The position numbers and the translations under genes are program-made. Below, piece by piece: positions 50,134-57,561 of a stretch of 64,000 nt of DNA. Origin of the DNA: Simplicispira hankyongi (GTDB taxonomy: Bacteria > Pseudomonadota > Gammaproteobacteria > Burkholderiales > Burkholderiaceae_C); NCBI RefSeq assembly GCF_003570885.1, contig NZ_QXJC01000001.1, positions 124,001-188,000 of the forward strand, given 5' to 3'. The notes under the pieces were generated by a model that was not told the DNA's origin, searched no databases, and saw only the letters and a program-made list of their open reading frames with translations. The number at the start of each line of letters is the position of its first letter. Positions within the stretch are counted from its first letter, which is position 1.

Positions 50134-50988
50134 TTGACCCAGACCGCCACAGCCACCCCAGCAGGCAATGCCCCCCGCTATGTGCGCGTGCTCTCCATCG
50201 CCGGCTCCGACAGCGGCGGTGGCGCGGGCATTCAGGCCGACCTCAAGACCTTCGCCGCGCTCGGCTGCTACGGCATGACGGCTATCACCGCCATCACCGC
50301 GCAGAACACCCAGGGCGTGCGTGCCATCCATGGTGTGCCGCCCGAGATGCTGCGCGCACAGATCGACGCCGTGGTGGAAGACATCGGCGTCGACGCCGTG
50401 AAGATCGGCATGCTGCATTCGCCGGAAATCGTCGCCGTGGTCGCCGACGCCGTGCGCCGCCACCGCCTGCCGCATGTGGTGCTCGACCCGGTGATGGTCG
50501 CCACCAGCGGCGACCGCCTGATGGCCGACGACACGGTGGGTGGGCTGGTGCGCGAGCTGTTCCCGTTGGCCGAAGTCATTACCCCCAACCTGGACGAAGC
50601 GGCGCTGCTGCTGGGCCACGCCATTGGCGGCCCCGCCGCGCTCGATGCCGCCGCGCGCGAGCTGCTCGCGCTGGGCGCGCCGGCTGTTCTGCTCAAGGGT
50701 GGGCACTTGGCGGGCGACGCGGTGATTGACGTGTTGATCGAAACCGGCGGTCGCCTCACCCGGCTGGAGGCACCGCGCATCGTCACGCGCAACGGCCACG
50801 GCACGGGCTGCACCTTGTCCTCGGCCATCGCGGCGCACCTGGCGCTGGGCCTGCCCCTGGCGCAGGCAGTGAAAGAAGCGCGTGCCTACATCCTGGGCGC
50901 GATTGCTGCCGGCGCCGAGGTGCGCACCGGGCAGGGCGCCGGGCCGCTGAACCATGGCTATGCGCCGGTGGCGCAGCGGGTGCGGTAG
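50134..50988 (+). CDS. thiD: hydroxymethylpyrimidine (phosphate) kinase
   Basis: A 284-residue ribokinase-fold kinase acting on HMP and HMP-phosphate. It shows VLSIAGSDSGGGAGIQADLK, VKIGMLHSPEIVAVVADAVR, VLDPVMVATSGDRLM and the anion hole NGHGTGCTLSSAIAAHLALG. There is no ATG; TTG 50134 is chosen because AGGAGG ends five bases before it and it precedes the conserved domain. Divergent from thiO, so the riboswitch does not cover it. Supplies HMP-PP for ThiE. Confidence 0.92.
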   Translation: MTQTATATPAGNAPRYVRVLSIAGSDSGGGAGIQADLKTFAALGCYGMTAITAITAQNTQGVRAIHGVPPEMLRAQIDAVVEDIGVDAVKIGMLHSPEIVAVVADAVRRHRLPHVVLDPVMVATSGDRLMADDTVGGLVRELFPLAEVITPNLDEAALLLGHAIGGPAALDAAARELLALGAPAVLLKGGHLAGDAVIDVLIETGGRLTRLEAPRIVTRNGHGTGCTLSSAIAAHLALGLPLAQAVKEARAYILGAIAAGAEVRTGQGAGPLNHGYAPVAQRVR

Positions 50989-51000
50989 CAGGATTTGAGG

Positions 51001-51055
51001 GTTTTTTGGGCTCTAGCGCTTATCTGTAAATCGTTTACAGCTATCAAAAACGAAG
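51001..51055. repeat. Dispersed repeat family 1, copy 7
   Basis: TTTTTTGGGCTCTAGCGCTT, then ATCTGTAAATCGTTTACAGC and TATCAAAAACG. Fills the gap between the convergent thiD and cytX-type genes. Confidence 0.65.
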
Positions 51056-51058
51056 CGA

Positions 51059-52333
51059 TCAAGCACTGCGCGGGCGCGCCACCCAAGCCAGCACAAAGCT
51101 CAGCGCCAGCGTCGGCAGCGCCGAGCCCAGCGCCGGCGCAAACTGCGCCAGCAGGTGGTAGCACGCAATGCCCGCGAGCCAGATGGCAATCGGCGTCGCA
51201 TGCGCGGCGCGCGCGCTTGCCACCTGAGCCGCCACGTCACGGCGGCCTGCCAGGCAGCCCAGAATCACCCCAAACAGCGGCACGAAGACCGAGCTGAGCA
51301 ACAGCAAAAACGGCTCCAGGCTGTGCATGGGCAGCACCAGCGCCAGGCCCGTGCTCAAGACGGCAATCAGCAGGCCCCACTGGCGCACGCTCCAGCGCGG
51401 CAGCAGGCTGTGGGTGGAGACAGCGCCCGAATACGCGTCGCCATAGGCGTTGTCCACCTCGTCGATGAGGATCAGCGAGAGCGCAATCAGCCCGCCCTGC
51501 GCCAGCAGCAACGCGGTCACCAGGTCCTCACTGGGCAGCACCAGCGCCACCAGCATGCCCAGCGCGTAGCACCAGATATTGGCCAGCGCATAGCCGGCCC
51601 AGGTGCCGCGCAGCGCCGCGCTGCCGCTCTTGCCATGGCGGGCGTAGTCGGCCACCAGAGGCAACCACGAAATCGGCATGGCGATCACCAGATCCAGCGC
51701 GGGCAGTACGCCCATGCCGCCTTCGCCGCGCCGCTGCCAGAGGGCTTCGAGCCCTTGCGCCTGCGCCATGCCCAGAAACTTCCAGGTGAGCCAGAGCAAG
51801 GAGAGCACCACCAGCGGAAGTGCCACCCGGGAAATGATTTGGCGCACCAACTGCACCATGGAGCCGCTGATCAGCAGCGTGATCGCGCCGCCCCACAGCA
51901 AGGTGGCCAGCACCGGCCAGTAGCCCGCGAGCAGGCTGCCCGACTGGCGGCCAATCGCCACGGTGGCGTCGCGCATGATCACCAGCTCGAACGTGCCCCA
52001 GCCCAGCAGTTGCACGATGTTGAGGATGATGGGCAGGCGCGCAAAGCTGCGCCCGTAGACCGCGTGCATCAGCCCGGCGCTCGCCAGGCCGCTCTCGCAG
52101 CCGATCTTGGCCACCCAGCCGAGCATGCCGGCGCCAATCAGCGAACCGCCGACGATGGCGAGCAGGGCTTCCTTGGTGCCCAGCGCCGGCATCAGGTAGG
52201 CGCCCACCTGCATCACCAGCAGCCCCACACCCAGGCTGAACCACAGCGAGGCGTGGTCGCGCAGGCGAAAAACCCGCTGCTCGCTGGAGATGGGGGTCAG
52301 CGCCTCGTTGGCGGATGCGGTGCGGCTGCTCAT
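51059..52333 (-). CDS. cytX: CytX-type hydroxymethylpyrimidine transporter (NCS1 family)
   Basis: A 424-residue membrane protein with about 12 helices, of the nucleobase:cation symporter-1 (CodB-like) family. FSLGVGLLVMQVGAYLMPAL at helix 1 and ISWLPLVADYARHGKSGSAA are family motifs. The TPP riboswitch in its leader strongly suggests uptake of the thiamin precursor HMP, as for CytX. Start ATG 52333 is preceded by AAGGAG; an in-frame start further upstream would lie inside the riboswitch. Confidence 0.85.
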   Translation of the reverse strand: MSSRTASANEALTPISSEQRVFRLRDHASLWFSLGVGLLVMQVGAYLMPALGTKEALLAIVGGSLIGAGMLGWVAKIGCESGLASAGLMHAVYGRSFARLPIILNIVQLLGWGTFELVIMRDATVAIGRQSGSLLAGYWPVLATLLWGGAITLLISGSMVQLVRQIISRVALPLVVLSLLWLTWKFLGMAQAQGLEALWQRRGEGGMGVLPALDLVIAMPISWLPLVADYARHGKSGSAALRGTWAGYALANIWCYALGMLVALVLPSEDLVTALLLAQGGLIALSLILIDEVDNAYGDAYSGAVSTHSLLPRWSVRQWGLLIAVLSTGLALVLPMHSLEPFLLLLSSVFVPLFGVILGCLAGRRDVAAQVASARAAHATPIAIWLAGIACYHLLAQFAPALGSALPTLALSFVLAWVARPRSA

Positions 52334-52405
52334 GCGGAACTCCTTGGGCAAAGCAGCGCAAGGAAGATGCCGGCCACGCCGGCTAAGGGCATGGAGTGGC
52401 AGACG

Positions 52406-52490
52406 GGCTTCCCTGCGCGAGGATGATCTCAATCAGGTTCAAAGGGACTCTCTCAGCCCACGCGCCGGCTTTGGCGTGGGGCACCCCTAG
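52406..52490 (-). promoter_or_regulatory. TPP riboswitch upstream of cytX
   Basis: On the minus strand: TAGGGGTGCCCCACGCC, GGGCTGAGAGAGTCCCTTTG, AACCTGATTGAGATCATCCT and CGCGCAGGGAAGC, a textbook THI-box order. It is followed by GCCGGC-GTG-GCCGGC, a hairpin that may be the expression platform, about 30-50 bases before the start codon. Confidence 0.92.
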
Positions 52491-52610
52491 CGAATGCAGC
52501 GCCTTGCGGCGGTGCGGGGTGGATTCTAGTGGGGATGGGGGGAGGGCGCTGGGGAGGGGCGGCTATCGGCCAGGAGCCGCTGTTGGGGGCAAGGATAAGC
52601 TGTCCTTCAA

Positions 52611-52713
52611 CATAGAACGTTGGCCGTGAGTGGACCGCAACGGCGCACTCAGCATTGAAGAATAGCGACCACGTCGGCCGCCGTTGTGGGTCCAATCGAC
52701 GAACCTGTTAGAC
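52611..52713 (-). other. Degenerate integron attC-like site after the 86-aa gene
   Basis: Read on the minus strand it begins with GTCTAAC (52707-52713), in which TAA is the stop codon of the 86-aa gene, as in many gene cassettes. Internal arms TGGACCCACAACGG and CCGTTGCGGTCCA pair with a bulge. The far end GTTCTAT (52612-52618) departs from the GTTRRRY consensus, so the site may be dead or be the edge of the array. No gene lies in 52491-52707. Confidence 0.5.
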
Positions 52714-52968
52714 ATTGCCACCGCCTTTCGCCCGCCATCTGTGGACCGCAATTGGTAGGACGCCAAGTAAGCCCGCAGTAGAAACAACAGCAACGAAAAA
52801 AGCAAAAACTGCTTCGGCCGCGGTTTGCCACGTGTCAATGGAATCTCCGTTTTGGAGCCTATATTCACTCGCGAACGCGAACACGGCGTAAGCGCAGAAA
52901 GCGCCCAGAAGACATCCGACCACCAGTGGGCCAATCAGTGTTTGCTTCTCTGAAGGCGATAGCGTCAT
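52708..52968 (-). CDS. Cassette-borne small membrane protein, unknown function
   Basis: An 86-residue protein with two predicted membrane helices (LIGPLVVGCLLGAFCAYAVF and AEAVFAFFVAVVSTAGLLGV), a short loop with DTWQ between them, and a basic C-terminus (HRWRAKGGG). Not recognised. It begins six bases after the attC site and its stop codon lies in the next attC-like sequence, so it fills a gene cassette. There is no Shine-Dalgarno, so translation may depend on the upstream gene. It follows the TIR gene on the same strand. Confidence 0.65.
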   Translation of the reverse strand: MTLSPSEKQTLIGPLVVGCLLGAFCAYAVFAFASEYRLQNGDSIDTWQTAAEAVFAFFVAVVSTAGLLGVLPIAVHRWRAKGGGNV

Positions 52969-52974
52969 TGCACT

Positions 52975-53031
52975 GTCTAACGTTTGAATTAACGGGCGCC
53001 GCTAGACGTCCCGTTGAATAAATAGTTAGAT
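52975..53031 (-). other. Integron attC recombination site
   Basis: A 57-bp site. On the minus strand the outer boxes are ATCTAAC (53025-53031; fits R'' RYYYAAC) and GTTAGAC (52975-52981; fits R' GTTRRRY). Inside, ATTCAACGGG and CCCGTTAATTCAA form the imperfect L''/L' arms with extrahelical bases. It starts two bases after the TIR stop codon. Cassette exchange would occur between G and TTAGAC. Confidence 0.8.
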
Positions 53032-53032
53032 T

Positions 53033-53803
53033 TCATTCACCCAGTTTGCCCCGCTCAGCCATGATTGCGAAGTCCTTTAGCATGGCTTTTGGTAGACGGC
53101 TGCCAAATCTTTCGATCAACATCTCAATAGGCATTCCTGCTTTTGCCATTTCAATGGCTTGATCATGAACCAAGCTCATTGGCATATCAACTTCACGCAT
53201 GCGATACCGTTCTGTCTCGTGTTCTAACTTGCGGATTTTTGAGTTCAACATTCTGGTGTTCTCCAGAATTTCCCCAAGTACGTCTTCCTTGGGACGCGGC
53301 TTCGACGGTGGTTGAGCATCTGTGCCTGCAAGAATCGCTGCGAAACGCTGTTCAAACTGTGGCCAATAAGTATCGAAAACTTGCTCAAGAATCCTGTTAT
53401 CCAGCCCGTTGACACCTAGCGTGCTGTTCAAGGTCTTGACCAGGCCCAACACACTTTCGCGTGTTGGAAATGTGTGATTAAACTGAGCCAATGGATCTTC
53501 GATGTCCTTCGATTCAAGATCAACTAACAACGTGCAAACACGTGATGTAGAAAGCCCCTTAGCGAGGGCCCCCGCCTCAAAAAGAATCCAGGGACGCGCC
53601 TTGTTTTCTTGCGTTAGGCAGATGATCCCGACGGTTGTATCTTTCAACTGATCATTGATTTCCCCAAACCAAAGCGACCCACGATCAAGGTCTCTTGTAG
53701 AAATCCAAGGCCGGGAGGCTTGAATGACACAGCAGAGCCAATCGCTTAGCAAATTTGCTACTTCCTTGCTTCTTAGTCCAGACCAACTCAAAAACACTTT
53801 CAT
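53033..53803 (-). CDS. TIR domain protein in an integron cassette
   Basis: A 256-residue protein. Residues 1-150 form a TIR-type domain: KVFLSWSGLRSKEVANLLSD starts it, and PWILFEAGALAKG contains E76 at the position of the NADase catalytic glutamate. The C-terminal part has a probable coiled coil (residues ~173-205, EDVLGEILENTRMLNSKIRK) and a small helical end. Bacterial TIR proteins often act in anti-phage defence by cleaving NAD+ or making cyclic ADP-ribose signals. The gene is visibly AT-richer than its neighbours and bounded by att-type sequences, showing horizontal acquisition. Start ATG 53803 (MKVFLSW), preceded by AAAAGGT. Confidence 0.8.
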   Translation of the reverse strand: MKVFLSWSGLRSKEVANLLSDWLCCVIQASRPWISTRDLDRGSLWFGEINDQLKDTTVGIICLTQENKARPWILFEAGALAKGLSTSRVCTLLVDLESKDIEDPLAQFNHTFPTRESVLGLVKTLNSTLGVNGLDNRILEQVFDTYWPQFEQRFAAILAGTDAQPPSKPRPKEDVLGEILENTRMLNSKIRKLEHETERYRMREVDMPMSLVHDQAIEMAKAGMPIEMLIERFGSRLPKAMLKDFAIMAERGKLGE

Positions 53804-53824
53804 TCGAGTACTACCTTTTCTGAA

Positions 53825-53842
53825 ATCTAACGTCATTTAGAC
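53825..53842 (-). other. Upstream cassette boundary (attI or attC end)
   Basis: On the minus strand GTCTAAATGACGTTAGAT: GTTAGAT (53825-53831) fits the R' core box and lies 21 bases before the TIR start codon, the expected left edge of a cassette. GTCTAAA mirrors it imperfectly. The stretch 53843-54166 shows no gene; no integrase or clear Pc promoter was found. Confidence 0.5.
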
Positions 53843-54166
53843 CGCAAAACCTGCGGGATAAACTGGCCGATGCGGGATATTCTGGACACGGCTTCTTCCT
53901 GAAAGTGGCTCGCAGTCTACGTTTGCAGCGGCCTTGCTGTGTAAGCGTCCAGGTATAAAAATTCCGTGAAACCCGGCACGCTTGCCTCGGACAAACTATA
54001 GCTTGCAACGAACGGTGCTCGGGCTCTCAACGGGCATGTTTCACGCTGTGAGCCCGCCGGCTTGTGAATCAATGACCGCTTGAGGTGCGATGTGCAATGT
54101 CGCTTTTGGGTCGAAATCAGCCATCAACCTCGAAACTTGAAACCATCCACCGACCACAATCCGCCG

Positions 54167-55234
54167 TCAGCTCCCCGACTTCCCCACCCCCAACAACCCC
54201 TGCAGCCTCTCGCTGCTCGTCGTGTACTCCAGCGGCAGCTTGCGCCCGGCCAGCCACTCGGCGGCGCCAAAGGCCGCCAGGGTGGCTTCGTGGAAGCCGC
54301 TCAGGATGAGCTTGCGCTTGCCGGGGTAGGTGATGGCGTCGCCCACGGCGTGGATGCCGGGGACGCTGGTGGCGAAGGTGGCGGTGTCCACCACGAGCTG
54401 TTTGCGCTCCAGCAGCAGGCCCCAGTCGGCAATCGGCCCCAGGCGCGGCACCAGGCCCAGGCGCACCAGCAGCAGGTCGAGCGGCTGGCGCAGCGTGCTG
54501 CCCTCGGGCGTGGTCAGCTCCAGCGCAGCCAGGCGCCCCTGTGTTTCGACGATGCCGCCGGCCATGCCGATGGCGACCTCGATGCGGCCGGCGGCGCGCA
54601 GGGCGTGCAGCTGTGCCAGCATGTCGGGCGGCGCGTCGAACACGTCGCGGCGGTGCTGCAGTGTGGTGCGGGCCGGGCGCAGGGGCTCGGGCGCGGTGGC
54701 GCAGGCGATGGCGCTGGCTACGGCGGCCTCGCCGCCGCCGTGCACCAGCAGGTGCTGGCCGGCGAGGGCCTCGCCTGCGTCGAGCTGGTAGCGCAGTTGC
54801 GTGCCCTCGTAGGTGGCCAGGCCTTCAAGCTTGAGCGCGCGCGGCAGGAAGGCGCCGACGCCGGCGGCGATGAACACGGCCCGGGCGTGCAGGCGCGTGC
54901 CCTGGCTGGTGTGCACCAGGAAGCCGCCGCCCGCCTGGGGCTCAAGCGCGGTGGCCTGCTGGCCCAGGTGCCAGTGCGGGGCGAAGGGGCGGATCTGCGC
55001 GAGCAGGCGCTCGGTCAGCTCCTGGCCGGTGCAGACCGCGATGCCGGGGATGTCGTAGATGGGTTTGTCGCCGTACAGCTCGGCGCACTGGCCACCGGCG
55101 CGCGGCAGGGCGTCGATCACGTGGCAGGCCAGGCCCTGCAGTCCGAGCTGGAAGACCTGGAACAGGCCGACGGGGCCGGCGCCGATGACCACCGCGTCGG
55201 TGCGCAGCAGTGCGGGCGCGGGTGCTGGCGTCAA
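54167..55234 (-). CDS. ferredoxin-NADP reductase, thioredoxin-reductase-like type
   Basis: A 355-residue two-dinucleotide-domain flavoprotein. VVIGAGPVGLFQVFQLGLQG is the FAD motif, and GGQCAELYGDKPIYDIPGIA is the family block; LLVHGGGEAAVASAIACA is the NADPH motif. There is no redox-active CxxC, so it is a ferredoxin (flavodoxin)-NADP reductase of the YumC type rather than thioredoxin reductase. It lies just downstream of a ferredoxin gene, its likely partner. Confidence 0.85.
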   Translation of the reverse strand: MTPAPAPALLRTDAVVIGAGPVGLFQVFQLGLQGLACHVIDALPRAGGQCAELYGDKPIYDIPGIAVCTGQELTERLLAQIRPFAPHWHLGQQATALEPQAGGGFLVHTSQGTRLHARAVFIAAGVGAFLPRALKLEGLATYEGTQLRYQLDAGEALAGQHLLVHGGGEAAVASAIACATAPEPLRPARTTLQHRRDVFDAPPDMLAQLHALRAAGRIEVAIGMAGGIVETQGRLAALELTTPEGSTLRQPLDLLLVRLGLVPRLGPIADWGLLLERKQLVVDTATFATSVPGIHAVGDAITYPGKRKLILSGFHEATLAAFGAAEWLAGRKLPLEYTTSSERLQGLLGVGKSGS

Positions 55235-55271
55235 AACAGGGGCGCTGCGGTGGTGGGGGCCGCAGGGGCGC

Positions 55272-55601
55272 TCAGCGGACGATGTCGCTGCGCTTGCCGG
55301 GCTTGCCGTTCCATTCGTCGGCTTCCGGCAGGGCTGCTTTGCGCTTGGTGATGGGCTTCCAGCCGGGGGCGTTGGTCAGCTCGGCGTTGATCTTGATGAA
55401 AGCGAGCTCTGGGGGCGGCAGGTCTTCTTCGGCAAAGATGGCGTTGGCCGGGCATTCGGGTACGCAGACCGCGCAGTCGATGCACTCGTCAGGGTTGATG
55501 ACGAGCATGTTCGGCCCTTCAACAAAGCAGTCCACGGGACACACGTCCACGCAATCGGTGTATTTGCACTTGATGCAGTTCTCGGAGACGACGTGGGTCA
55601 T
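55272..55601 (-). CDS. fdxA: 7Fe ferredoxin (FdxA)
   Basis: A 109-residue ferredoxin with one [3Fe-4S] and one [4Fe-4S] cluster: [18 protein letters not shown] and [18 protein letters not shown]. The C-terminal half ([20 protein letters not shown]) is typical of the Azotobacter FdI/FdxA type. Electron carrier, here probably exchanging electrons with the reductase encoded downstream. The gap 55602-55707 shows nothing further. Confidence 0.94.
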   Translation of the reverse strand: MTHVVSENCIKCKYTDCVDVCPVDCFVEGPNMLVINPDECIDCAVCVPECPANAIFAEEDLPPPELAFIKINAELTNAPGWKPITKRKAALPEADEWNGKPGKRSDIVR

Positions 55602-55707
55602 GGCTGGCTCGTTGTTCGGAAACGGAAGGTTGCTATTTTAAGGGTTTGCACTGAGGGGCTTGCGCGTGACCCTGACGGTCTTGCAGTATCGGCGTGCGCA
55701 GCGTTTG

Positions 55708-55975
55708 CTATGTGTCAAGCAGCGGGTAGATCAGCACGGTGCGGCCAGGGTGCCCGAACAGCGTGGGGGGTTGTGCACCGGCTGTCATGCTGGCGGGTTC
55801 GGCGGGCGCCTTGCCCAGAATGTGGCGCACCTCGCGGCCTTCCTGCAGCAGGTAGTCGGTGGCGATGCGGCGGTGGCAGCGCCACCACGGCTTCGGCGCA
55901 CATGCATTCGCCGAAGCTGCGCGCCGAGTGCGCGATGCTGAAGACCGGCGGCCGTCTGGAGCTTGGATCATCCAT
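55708..55975 (-). pseudogene. DUF488 family remnant (internal deletion and frameshift)
   Basis: The N-terminal frame from ATG 55975 reads VFSIAHSARSFGECMCAEA. One extra base later (in GCCGTGGTGG) the other frame continues WWRCHRRIATDYLLQEGREV and ends RTVLIYPLLDT. In intact DUF488 proteins the IGHS motif and the CAExxxWxCHR motif are more than 100 residues apart, so the middle is deleted and the frame is shifted. It lies directly downstream of cysN. Confidence 0.65.
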
Positions 55976-55980
55976 GCGCC

Positions 55981-57447
55981 TCAGCGTAACAGCACGGCAC
56001 CGGCGGTGCGGTTGCTGGCGGTGTCCACCAAAATCATGGCGCCGAGCTGGCGTGAGCGCGTGTACGGTGCCACGGGCAGGGGTGATTGCAGTTGCAGCTC
56101 GACGTGGCCAATGGCGTTGGGCGCCAGCTCGCTGGCCGGGTGCTCGGCCAGCGTGTGGATGTCGAGCCCGTGCACGATGCGCTGTACCCGCGCCTTGACC
56201 CAGCGGTGGCCGTGCAGCAATTGGTACACGCGGCCAGCCACCAGCGGCTGCTCGTCCAGCCAGGCCACAGTGCAATTGAGCAGCGTTTGCGCGGGCCAGG
56301 GCGATGCCGGCTCGGGCGCGTCGAAGCCGTCGCCTTGTTCGTTGCCTTGCACCTGTGGCGCTGTGGCCAGCAGCCAGTCGCCGCGCGAAATGTCGATCTC
56401 GCGGTCGAGTACGATGCCGGCGCTGTGGCCGGCGGCCACGCTGCCTGGCTGGCGGGTGCGGTCCAGCACCTGCGCCACACGGGCCCGCTGGCCGCTAGGG
56501 AAGACCTGCACCTCATCACCCGGCTGCGCAGCGCCTGCCGCGACGCGGCCCCAGAACACGCGGCGGCCCTGGGGCGTGTCGGCCGAGGCAGACGGGGGCT
56601 GAGCCGCTGGAGCGCCGGGCAGCGCGGAAGAGGGTGCAGCAGAAGGCGCAGCCGGTTTTTCGACCCACTGCACGGGGAAGGCCAGCGGCAGGTTGCTGTC
56701 GGGTGCCGTGTTGGGGAGCTGCTCCAGGATGTGCAGCAGGCTGGGGCCGATGTAGTCGCACCAGCCGGCGCGCCCATCCACCACGTTCCAGCCCTTGAGC
56801 GCCGAGACGGGCACCGTGGCGCGCACGGTGATGCCGGCCTCTTGCGCAAAGGCCGCCAGCGCGGCGCTGATGTGGGCAAAGGCGAGCGCCGGATCGGCGA
56901 CGGCGTCGAGCTTGTTGACGGCAAACACCAGGGACGGCACGCGCAGCAGGTGCACCAGCAGGCTGTGGCGGCGGGTTTGCGGCAGCAGCGTGGGGAGGGG
57001 GTTTTGCCAGTCGAGCTTGGTGGCGTCCACCAGCACCACGGCGGCGTCGGCACTGCTGGCGGCGGTGACCATGTTGCGCGTGTACTGCTCGTGGCCGGGC
57101 GCGTCGCCAATGATGAACTTGCGCGCCTCGGTGGCGAAGTAGCGGTAGGCGACATCGATGGTGATGCCCTGCTCGCGCTCGGCGGACAGGCCATCGGTCA
57201 GCAGGGCCAGGTCGGTTTCGCCCTGGCGCTGGACGCCGGCGAGGTGGTCTTGCAGCACCGCTTTGGTATCCACCAGCAAGCGGCCGATCAGCGTGCTCTT
57301 GCCATCGTCCACGCTGCCGCAGGTGATGAAGCGCAGGGCAGCGTCGTGGTCGTGGTTATGGGAAGAAGTCGTCACAATATTTAAGTCTTTTAGGCCGCTA
57401 GCGCTTGGTACATAAGCGCTGGAAGCTACTGAATTGATAGTGGTCAT
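55981..57447 (-). CDS. cysN: sulfate adenylyltransferase subunit 1 (GTPase)
   Basis: A 488-residue GTPase driving ATP sulfurylase. G1 is CGSVDDGKSTLIGRLL, G3 is IGDAPGHEQYTRNM, and G4 is FAVNKLDA; a Pro/Ala-rich insert (PAAPSAAPSSALPGAPAAQP) precedes the second domain. The first ~25 residues (MTTINSVASSAYVPSASGLK) come from a copy of the dispersed repeat, and ATG 57447 has a good AGAGG ribosome binding site, so they are really translated. No APS kinase domain is fused. Pairs with CysD. Confidence 0.93.
   Translation of the reverse strand: MTTINSVASSAYVPSASGLKDLNIVTTSSHNHDHDAALRFITCGSVDDGKSTLIGRLLVDTKAVLQDHLAGVQRQGETDLALLTDGLSAEREQGITIDVAYRYFATEARKFIIGDAPGHEQYTRNMVTAASSADAAVVLVDATKLDWQNPLPTLLPQTRRHSLLVHLLRVPSLVFAVNKLDAVADPALAFAHISAALAAFAQEAGITVRATVPVSALKGWNVVDGRAGWCDYIGPSLLHILEQLPNTAPDSNLPLAFPVQWVEKPAAPSAAPSSALPGAPAAQPPSASADTPQGRRVFWGRVAAGAAQPGDEVQVFPSGQRARVAQVLDRTRQPGSVAAGHSAGIVLDREIDISRGDWLLATAPQVQGNEQGDGFDAPEPASPWPAQTLLNCTVAWLDEQPLVAGRVYQLLHGHRWVKARVQRIVHGLDIHTLAEHPASELAPNAIGHVELQLQSPLPVAPYTRSRQLGAMILVDTASNRTAGAVLLR
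57379..57446. repeat. Dispersed repeat family 1, copy 8 (inside cysN)
   Basis: TTAAGTCTTTTAGGCCGCTA, then GCGCTTGGTACATAAGCGCT and GGAAGCTACTGAATTGATAG. Encodes the CysN N-terminus on the minus strand. Confidence 0.75.
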
Positions 57448-57499
57448 AGAAAACCTCTGGAACTTGAAACAAGCACACCCTCAGCCATGGACTACCAGT

Positions 57500-57557
57500 G
57501 GCCTCGCGGAACCGGCTTCGCCGGGCCGCTGAGGCCGCCCCCCGGAAGGGGGCGGGA
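57500..57557. other. Double hairpin between cysD and cysN
   Basis: First hairpin: GGCCTC...GAGGCC (57500-57505, 57531-57536), with CCGGC/GCCGG inside around TTC. Second: CCGCCCCC, CGGAA, GGGGGCGG (57535-57555). No T-run. Probably an mRNA processing or attenuation element in the 114-base gap. Confidence 0.5.
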
Positions 57558-57561
57558 GGGG

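Noticed and set aside
53143-53412. An 89-codon plus-strand frame inside the TIR gene
   Set aside because: No ribosome binding site or recognisable domain; it overlaps the well-supported TIR frame.
53811-54008. A 65-codon minus-strand frame upstream of the TIR gene
   Set aside because: It spans the GTTAGAT cassette boundary and has no similarity; the region is more likely non-coding att or leader DNA.
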